A stretch of 64,000 bases of DNA from Amblyornis subalaris (lineage: Eukaryota > Chordata > Aves > Passeriformes > Ptilonorhynchidae): assembly GCA_018881555.1 (NCBI GenBank), contig JACAXG010000007.1:12257235-12321234 (forward strand), in the 5' to 3' direction. How positions within the stretch are numbered: position 1 is the first letter of the stretch; each line of letters opens with the position of its first letter. This document shows, in pieces, positions 10,963 through 22,900 of this stretch. The notes under the pieces were generated by a model. That model was given only the letters and a program-made list of their open reading frames with translations. It ran no database searches and had not been told where the DNA came from. The position numbers were made by a program, and so were the translations under genes.

Positions 10963-13900
10963 CTGAGGCAGAAACAGGGTAATAAACAACTCAGCCAACC
11001 AGTAGAGGAGGAGGAGGAGGGAGACCACATTTTCTATGGTGTGGGCCACAAATACAGAAGCTGTAAAGCAGTGGGAAATCAGTGTGAGACCTTTTTGCCC
11101 CTTCACACCATGCCCTGCTGTCTCAAACTTCTTCCTTAGTCACAAAGGAGCTGGCCCATAGCTGGGGNTCTGCAGAGGTCACCCCTCCACACCACGGAGC
11201 CTCTTCACTCTTTGACAGTCAGACCGGTATTTAGGTGAGGTTGGCTTTAGCCTGTGAACAAACAAGCTCTATTAATGTATTAACCTGGCTGACCAGGTGG
11301 TGAAAGGCTCCATGCAACACTGAATGCCCTAACAGACTAATTTGACTTCGACTAGCTAGCTGGAGAGAGAAATGACATATAAAGACAAATAAGAGGAAGG
11401 TTTTCTCTACAGCAGGTTATAATTAAGCTTCATGCAGCTTGGTGCTTCAGGATGCTATGGCATTGGCATTAGAGAAATTTTTTATCAATATGTGACCAGT
11501 GAACAGCCCAGTCCCCATGTCACCTCCTGCTGAGGAGATTTTTAAACTGTGCATGGTTATTATTAGGAGAAAACACTCTTAAACACGCTAAGTGCCCCCA
11601 CCTACATTCCTAATCATCTGTACTGTCTGCTGTCAGAGGGGTGGGATCCTGAGTAGGATGTTTGGTCTAAATCTATGTAGTTGCTTCCATGCTTTTAGGC
11701 AGGTTTTGATCCATCTGTGAATTAAGACATGGGTTCTAAAGCTGGGTGCTTTGCAGCTTAAGCCTATCAGTACGGAACTCTCTAATGGGGCTAAATTCTC
11801 AGCCAGCAGATTGGCTGTAGGCTCATTGGTGAAGGCTGAGTCAACTGATTTAAAGCAAATCACCCTAGAACTGTCTTCTCTGATCTCCAAAGTGCACATC
11901 CTGTTGCTGCTGTAGCAGGATCTTCATGTGAAAATGAAAATACAGAATTTCATCTGAAGCTTTAGTTCTCCCAGAGTACTTTAAAGCAGATGTGATTTTA
12001 TATTCCCAACACAAAAACCTGATCCATTCTGTATTTCNCTTGAGCATGTCGTTTATTTTCAATCTCTCTCTGAGTAGAGAAAGGTACTATGATAATAAAT
12101 GAAAACATAAATTCCCTTGAATTGCTGTTCTTTTGCTTTTTGTATTGCTGCTGAGATTTTTGCTACCCTTGGTTTCTCTTCCTGACTGCCTTTGAGTCTA
12201 TTAAGTGACATTTCTTAATGGTTCCAGCTGGTGTTTAGGAGAGGAGAAAATCCTCTCTCAAATCCAATGGGTTGATGAGATTCTGAATCAGAATTTTTTC
12301 AAAACCAGGTTTACTTCAGATTCAATATTATATTTCTGGCCAGAGGCTGTAAGAGAAAGGAGGCTTCTGTGAACAGCTATTTAGTTGGCATTCTTGCCCA
12401 CAGCTGCCAGGCATAAAGATCTGTTTATCATAATTTGGAATATGATAAAAATTCATTTGAATTTTTTTTAAACTTTATTGCAGTCTGTCTTGCTGGGTTT
12501 CTTCTTCATGGACACAATGGATATTTAAACATTGATGGGGACAAAGTGACTGATTCAATAGCCTTTGGACAGTCAGCAGGACTGCTTTCAGCTCTATTTG
12601 TAGTGCTATGTGTTTTTCTTTGTCTTTCATATCCCAGGAAGTCACTTTGGCTATTCTGGAAAAGCACGTTTAGCTCGCATGTTGCTTCAGAATTTTTCCA
12701 TGAAAGTTCTTGATATCCTCCTGTTTGTGCAACAGAACCAAATGTCAGAGCCTGAGTGTTTGCGATGAAATACAGGTTTTGTTTTCCAGACAGACCTGCC
12801 TGTGACACATAAATGCTGGCAGCATGAAGCAACTGTTGTGACACATCTTGTCAGGGAAGTAAATCTGGGCCTTGGGCTTTCACCACTTTGGGCTCCTGGT
12901 GACAGGTGTCCAAGTGGCTGCTGCCTGACTAGTCTGCTTGTATCCATAAAACCTCACACCACAAACTCACAGCGAAGAGGCTTGACATCCAGTATGTACC
13001 TGTAACAAGACTATCGCAGAGCAGAGGCTTTTCAGATATGATCAGATGCTGTTACATCTCTTCTCGTTTTTCTCTGCTGTTCCACTGAGCAGGGCTTTAT
13101 TCTAGACAACGCAAATGGTGTGTTGCTGTCACAGCTGTTAGTGCTACTATGAGCAGGAGGAGCCAGCCTTAAATATTCAGGGTCTAGCTCTTTCAGTGGG
13201 CAGTGTGCAGTTGACAATTTCCTTTTAAATGCCCTTTAATTCAGTAACCTACCCCTGTTTACTTGCAGGTACTGAATGCAGTGTATCCTTTGCTCGACTA
13301 CTGACAGAGAAGTGCCTCTAATACTCGCCAGCCATTCTATATTGCTGTAATCCACAGTATGGCAAGCAAGTGAGGTAAAGGGGCTTGTGCCAGCATGAGA
13401 CAAGAGGGAAATAGTGATTTTAGCAAGTGGGTTGTTTTTTTTTTTTTGGAAGTTGTGTTAAGATTCATCAAGTAATTTTTTAGAAAAATGACTGTCCTCT
13501 TGCTGTTTGAGCTGCATGGAGTGAATCAAATGACCCTGTGTTATCCTTACCCTGCAAAGCTGAGCCAAGCATGTTGAGTACAAGAAGTGTGAGTCTTTTG
13601 CAAGTCTTAGGAGATAAGTTAGAAGTCTTTAGAGCAAAAGGTCATATTCTGAATTAAGCAATGGAGCCGCATGCTCTTCATTTCTTAGCTGAAGTTTCTG
13701 AAATATTTCTACTGGTAAATGATAATTTTCATACAACTGGGGAGCCCCTTGAGGGACAGCTCACAGTTGTAAATTCTGCTTATAAATTTTAATTAATCTT
13801 TATTTCAATAGATATTGATTTCTACTAGGTCAACATATACTTAGTGAACAGTAAGAGGCCTCTATACAGTCTGCTGCTTTATGCAGTACTTTTGATTAAC

Positions 13901-14514
13901 CACATCATTTCAATTACTGTCGATCTGGCTTTATCAAAAAGCTCTTTTAAGTGTTTATCTTTTTTATTCATCTTACAGATTCCAGCAAAAGTAGCACTGG
14001 CATTTTCATACCACAGTATTAGCTACAGAAAAGCACAACTATGAAAAAAACAGGGAAAGAGCAAGGGCTAGAGTTAAGACAGGAAAGTACCTACATGTCC
14101 TATAGCCATGTAAATTATCCTTCTCAGTGTCTGAGCCAAACTCTCTAAGTCTTTTAAAAAGCCCTTAGCTCCTTAAGGCCAGATTTTCAGCAGTATTTGT
14201 AAGATGCTGTTGAGGGACTGTGAACTTTGGTCATTTCAGCATTAGAAGCTTCAAGATACAGATATCTAGCTAGTGTGATTTTCAGAGGATTTTCATAATA
14301 TGAGGTACTTAGGCATTTTTCAAAATTCTAGTGCTGTCTGTATCTGCATCTTTAAGCCCTTAAATACTTCCATAAATCCAGACCTAACATCTTTGGGCTA
14401 CATCTGAATGTTAGGCTTCAACAGTAAAATTTTCCTGATGAAACTAAATANATGCCCTACTTCTCAGTCAGAACTTCTGAAGGTCAGACTATGATTACAA
14501 TGTGCTTAACTCCC
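10963..14514. other. Non-coding unique sequence
   Basis: No gene recognised. It holds a short GAG run near 11005-11021 and a T13 run at 13435-13447. Overlapping frames at 12435-12947 on both strands (up to 112 aa) have no recognisable motif and no splice context that supports them. Confidence 0.55.
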
Positions 14515-14556
14515 TGAGGTTTGCTACTTGAGGTTTGTTACCTGAGGTTTGTTACC
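14515..14556 (+). repeat. 3 x 14 bp tandem repeat
   Basis: Three head-to-tail copies of TGAGGTTTGTTACC occupy exactly 42 bp. The second and third copies are identical; the first differs at two positions (TGAGGTTTGCTACT). The boundaries are sharp, so this looks like a young local duplication. Confidence 0.95.
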
Positions 14557-16274
14557 GACTTTGTTTGCAATTAAACTTGCTTGCTTTGAGGTGCTGCTGT
14601 CTACTGCATTTCACTGCAGCTGAGCAAAGTTAACCAACAACTGCCACAACCCTACTGGCTGAAAAAATGGCTTGTTAGGGGTTTTTTTTCCCCCCTTTTT
14701 GTCTTTTCTCTTCTTTAGTGTTCTGAAACGGTTCTGTCGGCACAAGGAAGTGTGCAAGGGCATGCTGCTGCAGGGAGAGAGGACAAAGATGTGGAGGGGA
14801 CTGTGGCTGTCAGTGATTAGGACAGTTTGTTCTACTTGGCTTCAGTTGGCAGAGTTACTGCATGAGATTTAGCCCTGCACTGGAACCCCAGGTGGCTGAT
14901 GATGGCAAGGAGGTGCAGTGGGCCTGAATCCCACATTCAGCAGGGAGAGAGCAAGGAGTGGGCCCGTATGGGCAGGACTCTAGTCTCTACCCACTTTGCA
15001 AGCATCAGCTGAGGTGACTATAAGACTGGGAGCCATTTATGTATATGGGAGGCATTTATAGTGATAAAGAGGCATGAGATTTTGGGGTGTTTTAAACTTC
15101 TGGAGAAAAAAATATGTGACTTCCCTTCTTTATGGTAATGCAAGTGGTGATAAGCCCCAGGGGATCATACCATTCTCTGATAGCAGCATTCAAGATCCTT
15201 CCTCTGCTCTGAGGACATTTCATTTCAGGGGTATAAGGACAGTAATAAAAGCTTCCTCCACACCTTCTTCCCAGAGCAATTCCCCAGTTCATAGCTGCCT
15301 GTCCAAAGCTACGTCAGTAATATTCCAGTATTCAGCCCAATAAAAATTTTGTCAAGAAAGCATAAAGTTTCTGTCAGATCTTTTCCATTAAAAATCATTT
15401 TTATAGCAGNAGGCTGTAACAAGCGCACAGCCATGGAGTGAAAGTGTGAAATGATGGGAAATTTGGACAGTGTTATCATCCAATGGGGACTCAGTGGCAG
15501 GCCGCTTAGAATGCCTCCAGTGTACGAGGCGCGACAACCAGAATATTTTTCACAACAGATTATAATGTAAGACGTTTATTACAGATCTCAGAGGGGAATA
15601 GCCCACACCACTGATTCTAGTCCTTCCCCACAGATATATTACTCAGATAATATAAAGTCATAACTCCTTGTAAATTATTTATGATCCTGTCCCACCTTAG
15701 ATTAAAAAATATTTCTGCTGGATACTTGCAGGGTTAATATCTGCAGCCTTGTGTTTGATTTGCTGAAAGGCACAGTTATTTCTGTGGTCAATGGGAGGTG
15801 TATAGCATTTGCTTTGTCTGGTAACTGCACAGCTGGTTGTGATATGATCAGAAACAGGACATGCAACCACGACCAGAACAAGTAGTTCCAAACACGGAAA
15901 GCTACTGTAGCCCAGGTGGAGTAAACTTATTCAGCAAAAGAATTTGCATCATGATCACTGACTGAAACGAATCTGATTCATAGGATAACTCTGCTTAATC
16001 TTGCATGATGGATCATGACACCCAAGAGCATCATGGCATGAACCAAACTTGACATTCATCAGATTAATTCCTCATTTTTTTATCCAGAAGTCAGGAATGT
16101 TGATAATTTGCAGCATATTGGTAGCAGACAGCAATGTCTGCATAACAGACAATACATGTCAGCTAGCAGTTCTGTGCGATAATGCATTCAGGAAACAGCT
16201 CACTATTCAAAAAAGTGACTTAAGAATATGAGTAGTCTGAGATAGTGGCTTCCACTGTGATTGCAGAGGCTTAC
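14557..16274. other. Non-coding unique sequence
   Basis: No gene recognised. Short frames (89 aa at 15074-15343 on +, 66 aa at 15092-15292 on -) overlap each other and carry no motif. Confidence 0.55.
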
Positions 16275-16348
16275 CACAAACAATGGGCGAGTTGGTTTAA
16301 GGAAAACGAGTACATTCTGATCTGCACCAGACTTTCAGCTGTGGTAGA
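16275..16348 (-). other. Candidate exon (downstream), 74 bp, product unknown
   Basis: On the minus strand the segment follows a pyrimidine-rich acceptor (GCACTTTTTGTTAG) and ends at a near-consensus donor, GTG then GTAAGC. It gives 24 open codons plus two bases, starting STTAESLVQIRMYSFSLNQL. It is in phase with the microexon candidate at 16440-16470, across a 91-bp gap that contains two further acceptor-like sites. No family is recognised. A 91-bp intron is short but possible in birds. Confidence 0.2.
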
Positions 16349-16439
16349 CTAACAAAAAGTGCTGGAAAAGGAGCAGATATTTAGAGTCCTAAAAATGAAA
16401 ACTTTATGAGCAGTGCAGAATTAATCATGGAAGACTTAC

Positions 16440-16470
16440 TTGACCATGCACTTCAAGGTTAAACAAATTA
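16440..16470 (-). other. Candidate microexon, 31 bp
   Basis: On the minus strand an excellent acceptor (CCTCCTTCTTATCCCTAG) is followed by 31 bp and a strong donor, CAA then GTAAGT. With one leading base, the frame reads NLFNLEVHGQ and ends in phase 0, which matches the start of the candidate exon at 16275-16348. Such a short segment can easily arise by chance. Confidence 0.18.
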
Positions 16471-19357
16471 CTAGGGATAAGAAGGAGGGTTTTTATAGAA
16501 TATAAATTTAGCCAAACTTGTCTACAGCAGTATTTCTTCACTTTTCTCTGAGTATCTTGTGACTAGTCATTATCAGACACAAGATGATGGACTTGAGGGC
16601 ACACTGGTCTTACCCAATCCATTGTTTTTTCTGTAAACTACTTTCAAACAGCTTTGTACCTCATTTATTAATCCTGGGTTATAAGAAGGGGACCAGAATG
16701 ACAAGACAAACCAACTCCCCATTCATCAACATCCTCTCCTAGGGTCCTTATTTTTTCCTTTCTTTTTTATCACAAGAAAATAGCTGCAAAAGTCCATCCC
16801 TTTCATTTTCTGTGAGGCTTCATGGGTGTCCTAGCTTAGCAGCTCAAGGCAATGTGCACCCCTACCCCAGCAGTGGTGCAGGGTATCAGTACTGCAGAGC
16901 TGAGCAATGGTTGCAAGGCTTCTTGTTACCTCTTCTGTGAAAGGAAGCAATGCTATGAAAATCATGTCAGTGTTGCACAGGTAAGCAAGGAGTAAAATTA
17001 ATAAACCAAAGCTTTCATCCTTAGCAAGGTTTTGCTTTTACTTCTGTGGTAACTCATAAGATATAATACCAGTTGCTTGGAAAGCTGAAAAAATTGCNAT
17101 ATCAAAGATCTATCCCAGAATGAAAGTTCACAGTGAGGAATGTCACTACAGTTCAAATCATCACTGCATGTGCCTTCCACATGGTTCAATAGCTGGTGGC
17201 TGGCTGGACTCCTTTCACATCCTGTGGGCTCATTTTTGTNAGTCTTCTGAAGCTGCCCCTTTCTGTGTGCAACAGTCTATTGCTGTCACATTCCTGATTG
17301 CATTTCTAAGAGCCCGACTACTGCTGAGGTGCTGATGGAAGAGAGGAATGGCTGAGCAAGGTGTGTGTGCTGGGACTGGCACCTGGTGTCAGCTTACTGG
17401 CTCTGGTGGTGTTGTGTGGCCTAATTAGTGGTAGATTTTACTGTGTTAAAAAGCAGTGCTACTCAAAACTCTTTCTGTGCATGATTTAAAATTCTTTGTT
17501 GTGATACCAAACAAGAAAATAAATATCCTAAGTGACTTGCAATAGCTGTGAAACGAAAGGAAGAAGTGATAAAATGACAAGCAGGCATCTGCACAGCACC
17601 TTAAGCGGAACAGAGTTATGGGTTGGGGAGTTATCTGATGGGAGGAGATAGCTTGTGTTGCAGAATGCTTAGGAGAAAGCAGCTGGCATCAGTTTCCTTG
17701 GCATGGCTCATTGTAGAGGGATCATGTCTCGGTAAGATCTGATACAGCCACGTATGTGTTCTGTGTCAGTCTGCGCATCAGCAAACATACTTGATACAAA
17801 ATGTATGGTATAAGAGCAATAGCCAAGGTAGGGGATTTTTAACAGTGAAATAGGCCAATGAATTACATAAATAAAGGAAATTACATTTTTCTTTGGACAA
17901 GTGGAATTGTTACTGATTTTTTGCTAGTGAACTAGAGAAGACGGTCACAAATTAATAAAGAGGTACTTTTTACCTGAGGAAAGTTTGTTCATTTTCATTG
18001 CAAAGAATGGGAAATCTATCCCATGCATCGGAAGAAGATAAAATGAATGTAGTCTGTATCCCTAAAGCTATCTTGATCCCTTAAGGAAGAAGAGAGGAGA
18101 GACTGAGTAGGAGAACTACAGAACTCTCAGCAAGAGGTGTGTATTTAAGAAAGCTGCTCGTAGATATTATCCAAAGCATAGTGTTGTCATATGTGAGGAT
18201 ATATGTCTGGCAGGCCAGCTGTAAGGGTAGGACAGCAAATAAGTTTTTAAGGTAGAGAGAAATTGTTTTGAGATAAACATAGTAGAAGTTAGAGTACGGT
18301 CATGCTTTTATCACTGAGGTTCTTTGCAATTGTCTAGATGAGTTTAGTGGAACAAGGTATTTGTCTTGGCTTTGCTAGAATTATGAAAGAATTCATCCAC
18401 AAGGATACAGCACTCCAGCACACTCCCTGGAATCAGGCCAGGGAATGAGAGGAGGCAGAAAAATCTCTAAAACATGGTGCTTGCTTAAAGCTGGTTGCAA
18501 GAACATTAGACCAGAACTAACATTGAAGTCATGTTGTAGGACATAAGCATCCATCCATCTGTGCTTTTCCTCAATCAGGTCAGTGCACTTACTGCTGAAA
18601 GTGGGGTCAAGGCTTCAAATCAGGAAGAAATTTTTTTATGCCCTTTCCCAAAGAAAGGTTTGAAACAAAAAATTTACATTTACTATAATATTTGTTGTTT
18701 GATTTTACATCCTGATCTATTGATGATTTCATCACTTGAACTTCGTGATGTATTGATTTGATCATACTCATGACCTTAATGTGATAATCAGATTGTTCCA
18801 TCTTTAATTACCTTGGTAAAATTGTAGTATATTAGCTCAGTGAAGTGGTAATTTAAGTGCCTCTTTGCTTGCTCATCCTCTTCTAGAAAACTCATTTTAA
18901 AAAGTCAACATAACAGGTTTCATCTGTCAAATTTTGCAGCATGGACATTGCATTCAGTGGGTACAAATAACCTTCAGCAAAGAAGATTGCAAATCAGTGG
19001 TTTCTGAGAGCAACTTACTATCCAAGTCTTTTCGCTTGACCAACTAAGAGAAAAAGCACATCTGTACCAGAAACTACGTAGTGGGACAAGGGAAATAAGT
19101 CGTTTGTTAGAGAGATTTAGCAAACAGAACATTTTCAGAACTGCCTATGTGTGGTTACTTGTATGGATTTAGGGCTCTGTCCTACAGCCAGTGAAGGCAA
19201 GGAGTAGGAACATTTCAGTGAATAATTTAAAAGNCTTCAGAAACCGAAACCTATTTTATCATGCTCCTACAAGCAACTTAAAGGGGGTATCCCTCCTATA
19301 TGTTCCTTCCATTATGGGCAGAATGTCAGGAGAGAATTTATGGGAGACATTGCCTGG
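16471..19357. other. Non-coding unique sequence
   Basis: No gene recognised. A 47-aa Cys-containing frame at 16852-16995 and a donor-like site within it at 16981 are discussed under findings. 18560-18860 is AT-rich with no identifiable element. Confidence 0.55.
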
Positions 19358-19362
19358 AGTCC
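19358..19362. repeat. LTR target-site duplication, left copy
   Basis: AGTCC immediately precedes the TG start of the LTR and is repeated exactly at 19976-19980 after its CA end. Confidence 0.9.
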
Positions 19363-19624
19363 TGGTTTCAGCTAGGACAGAATTAATTTTCCTGCTAGTA
19401 GCTACTTACAGTGCCGGGGTTTGGATTTAGTATAAGAATAATGTTGATAACACACTGATGTTTTGATTGTTGTTCAACAGTGCTTCCCCTAAGTCAAGGT
19501 CGTCTCAGTTTCCCATGCTCTGCCCATGAGCAGGTGCACAAGAAGCTGTGAGGCAGCATGGCCAGGACAGCTGACCTGAACAAGTCAAAGGGATATTCCA
19601 CACCAAAGAATATCAGGTTCAGTG

Positions 19625-19630
19625 TATAAA
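19625..19630 (+). promoter_or_regulatory. TATA box inside the solo LTR
   Basis: TATAAA lies in the context CAGTGTATAAACTTGGGG, at the usual position for the retroviral core promoter. The inferred transcription start would be about 25-30 bases downstream. Whether the LTR is active cannot be seen from sequence. Confidence 0.6.
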
Positions 19631-19756
19631 CTTGGGGAATCACCTGGAAGATGCTGATCACTGCTCGGGGATGGGCTGGGCATTTGTCAGCAGGTGGTGA
19701 GAAACTGTGTTGTGCATCACTTGTTTTGCTTGGGTTCTGTTACTCCCCCGTCTTTA

Positions 19757-19800
19757 TCATTACTATTATGATTATAATAATAATAATTTAGTATTACTAG
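19757..19800 (+). repeat. ATT-type simple repeat within the LTR
   Basis: A run of imperfect ATT/ATA trinucleotides. Members of this LTR family usually carry such a block downstream of the promoter, so it is part of the LTR and not an independent microsatellite. Confidence 0.75.
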
Positions 19801-19975
19801 TATAGTATGATCATGATGATTAGTATAATATTTTATTTCAGTTATAAAATTGTTCCTATCTCACCCCATAAGATTTACCTTTCCTTTTTAATTCTCCTCC
19901 CCACCAGGGTCAGTGGGGCCAGAGTGTACAGGCAGCTGCATGTACTTTGTTGGCAGCTGGTGTTAAACCACTGCA

Positions 19976-19980
19976 AGTCC
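19976..19980. repeat. LTR target-site duplication, right copy
   Basis: AGTCC directly follows the CA end of the LTR and matches 19358-19362 exactly. Confidence 0.9.
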
Positions 19981-22900
19981 CAGATTCCTCCTCCTGAAGC
20001 TGCTTGGCTAAAGCTGCACTGCTGCTGCCTCAGCAGGGTAGTTGGGCCAGCTGTGGGTGGCAGAACAGCTCCTCTCAGCTCAGTGCTCTTTGGAAAATGG
20101 AGGGAAGGTGGGGAAAGAGGATACTGCTTGGCAGTGGAAGGCAGAAGGTGATGCTACTGAGTGGATAAAGGTAGGTTATGTCTTAGAGGTGGCTAAGGGG
20201 ATCCCAAAATCTGGATGCAGTCAGCTTTACCAAAAAGGTCCATTTTCTCAGTAACAGCTGTCTACTCCACCCAGGTACCGTTAGTCGCTCTGACACTGCC
20301 CACAGATCTATACAAATTACTCTGCTTTCTAGCATGGGTGTCTTTACAGCCAAACAGTCCCAAAGAATTTTTGAGAGGAGCATTATGAAGCCATGAAAAG
20401 CCACTTGGTTGAATGCACAAATCTACAAATAAAAGCACACAGCCGTGTATCTGCTTTACAGTTGTATAACCCTGCTGATATCAGCCATTTCAAACGGATG
20501 TGGGATGAGAGGCATCATTGCTCTTTCACAAANGGACACTAAGGTCACTCAAAATCAATAGCAAGTAAGAGGCGAAAAGCAACTCTTCGAGAAAATAAGG
20601 TTGAAACTGCTCCAAAAGTTGAGGTTCAACCAACCACTTCTGTAGCGACCGTGTAGAGTATTTCAGCTTGCACAGCTGCAAAAGCAGTTGTAAAAACACC
20701 TGGGGTTCGTGCTCTCCTGTGTTTGCAAAGTCCCTGCCCTCTCACGTACCTCAAAGACAAAGCAACACAGTTACACAGGAGAAAGAAGTAGCTTATCCAG
20801 AAATGGGCACTGAAATACGAAGTTCTTATTTGAACACCAGAAGCAGTTCTCTTTGTTAGCTCTTTGTGTTCTCAACAGCAGCATGGTCCACTGCAATGTT
20901 TTATAGTGATGTTCCATTAATACTTGTCTTTTTCTGTGTGCTCAAACGCTTGTGTTCTTAAGGGCAGCTGCAGAGGTTTTAAATATATTTTTTAATTAAG
21001 CTCGCATTTATGTGTAAAAATATTGTCTGAATTTTTGGCTTATCACTTTTTATGCTCATGGTTATGGAAAAATGCATGGGAAAAAATAGCTTTTTACTGA
21101 AATACCTGCAGAGATTATATCACTGACGGTGCCATGTTGTGCAAGTTTTCCAACTCTTTTTTAATAACTTATTTTGGATTGCTTGATATTGGTGACGAGC
21201 TTTCATGCATTATGGCACCTAAAAGTAGTCACAGTGCTAAAACCGGTGCGGAGCAGGGAAGAAGGATGAGGTTTTGCACCGTAGAGACTTGCCTCCTTTT
21301 TCTGTCTTAGACATTTGCCTTTTCACAACAATCTTGCTGTTGACATGCTCAGCTTGTGATCTAATCTGTGCTCATTAGAGGGCATTTTACACATGCACAG
21401 AAGGCAGACTGAGGGAGGGGGAGAGCCTTTGCCGGTACTTAGAATTTGAAGTTACTTCCCCAAAGTGGAGTTTGTGTACAGCAGTCACTCTCCAGGCCAG
21501 ACTTTGAATCTGTCACTCCAACCATAAATCACATATTCACAGGAGTGGAAAATTCGAATAGGCACCTGCTGTCTAATGGAAAAAGTTTTTCATTCCTGCT
21601 CTAAACAACATTGTAGCTTTTCACTGACTTGCATTGAATAAGTTCAAGCTCTATTAAAGCTTTAGCAGAATTTTAGTTACTCCAAGTGGGTTAGATTTTT
21701 GTTAAACTTCATTTGAATGCTCATGCATTTTTTATGCTATATTAAGTAGACCATTTAATGGATTTTGATTGGTAATGCAGCCTGAAGCCTCATTACTTGA
21801 AAGCTTTATAGCTACCAGAAGTAAGTGTTTTCAGTTTCTGATGGAGAAAAATCAGCTTTTGGTTGGAGGCTGGCTTTCTCCAAACTGAGAAATCAATAAA
21901 TTTTCTCACCCTTTTATGACAGACCTGGAATTTCAGCTCTGTGTGCCCCGAGTTGTGTTCTGTGAATAATATTCCTTAAAGGAGAATTTCGCTGTCATAA
22001 TTGATGGGATGCAGCTTTCATCTGTTATTGGGCACCTCAGTTTGGAATGGACATCAAAGTGAGGCTATTTATTGGGATAACAAAAAAACCCATGAGCATG
22101 TGGAAACTGTCACCCCCTCTTGCCTCTGGGTGTCTAGTTTATATTCATTCTGGTGGAGGCATTCATGGCGTCCTATTTTTCTAAGAGCCTTCTTTCATTC
22201 TTCTTTTTTCTTTTTTTTTTTCTCCTGTCCTACATACTTAACACAAAAGTCATTTAAAGCATGATACTATAGCAAAATTGGATCAAAGCAAAGGAGGATA
22301 ATTTGCTACTTTCTAATCCAAAGGAGAAAGGTGTTGAAAGCAAACAAGTGAGATGTCTGTTCTTCTGGGACACAGGAACGCTGCTTTCAGAGGAAATGAC
22401 TTCTGTTTGATGGCATCTAGTGGTGCCCACAGTCAAGGCTGCCTCTTAGGAGGGAACAAGTGGTCTTAATTAGGATGATGCCAGCAAGAATATAGTAATG
22501 TTGCAGGTAGGTGCAGTGTCTCTGTGAATTAAAATTGCCATGAAGTTGCCCTTCGACAGTGTGCTGAGTGTCTGAGAAAAGCCTTAGTAGAACTGATGAT
22601 TGTATTGAAGAGAATGTCTATTGCAAAGCTAATTTTTTTTCTTTCACTGAAGAGCTCTGGCTTCATGTCATGTTTTCAATAGCATCAGTTAGCTGTTTTG
22701 TTCTGAATCTGTGTGACAGGACTGAAATCTCCTCATAGATGGTGCTTGTGCGTTGGTCCTGTGAGAAATTGCCTTGCCAAGATGTTGCAGTGCTGGTGTG
22801 TAGGGCCTGCAGAGGAGAGATGGAGCTTTCAGGCTGTGCTGGTGTTGACTGATGGCCCTGTGTAAGGCAAAATTTACAGAGCCTCGCTTTCCTCTTAGAA

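Larger units (their letters stand above)
19363..19975 (+). mobile_element. Solo LTR of an endogenous retrovirus, 613 bp
   Basis: The element starts TGGTTTCAGCTAGGACAGA and ends GTTAAACCACTGCA, so it has TG...CA termini. It is flanked by a perfect 5-bp duplication, AGTCC. Inside, in the expected order, are a U3-like segment, a TATA box at 19625-19630, a short ATT-type simple repeat at 19757-19800 and a poly(A)-signal-like word at 19844-19849. I recognise the overall sequence as an LTR family common in neoavian genomes; the exact family name is uncertain. A 5-bp duplication fits the ERVL/ERV3 class. No internal gag, pol or env sequence is present on either side, so the provirus was most likely lost by LTR-LTR recombination. 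It encodes no protein. Confidence 0.9.
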
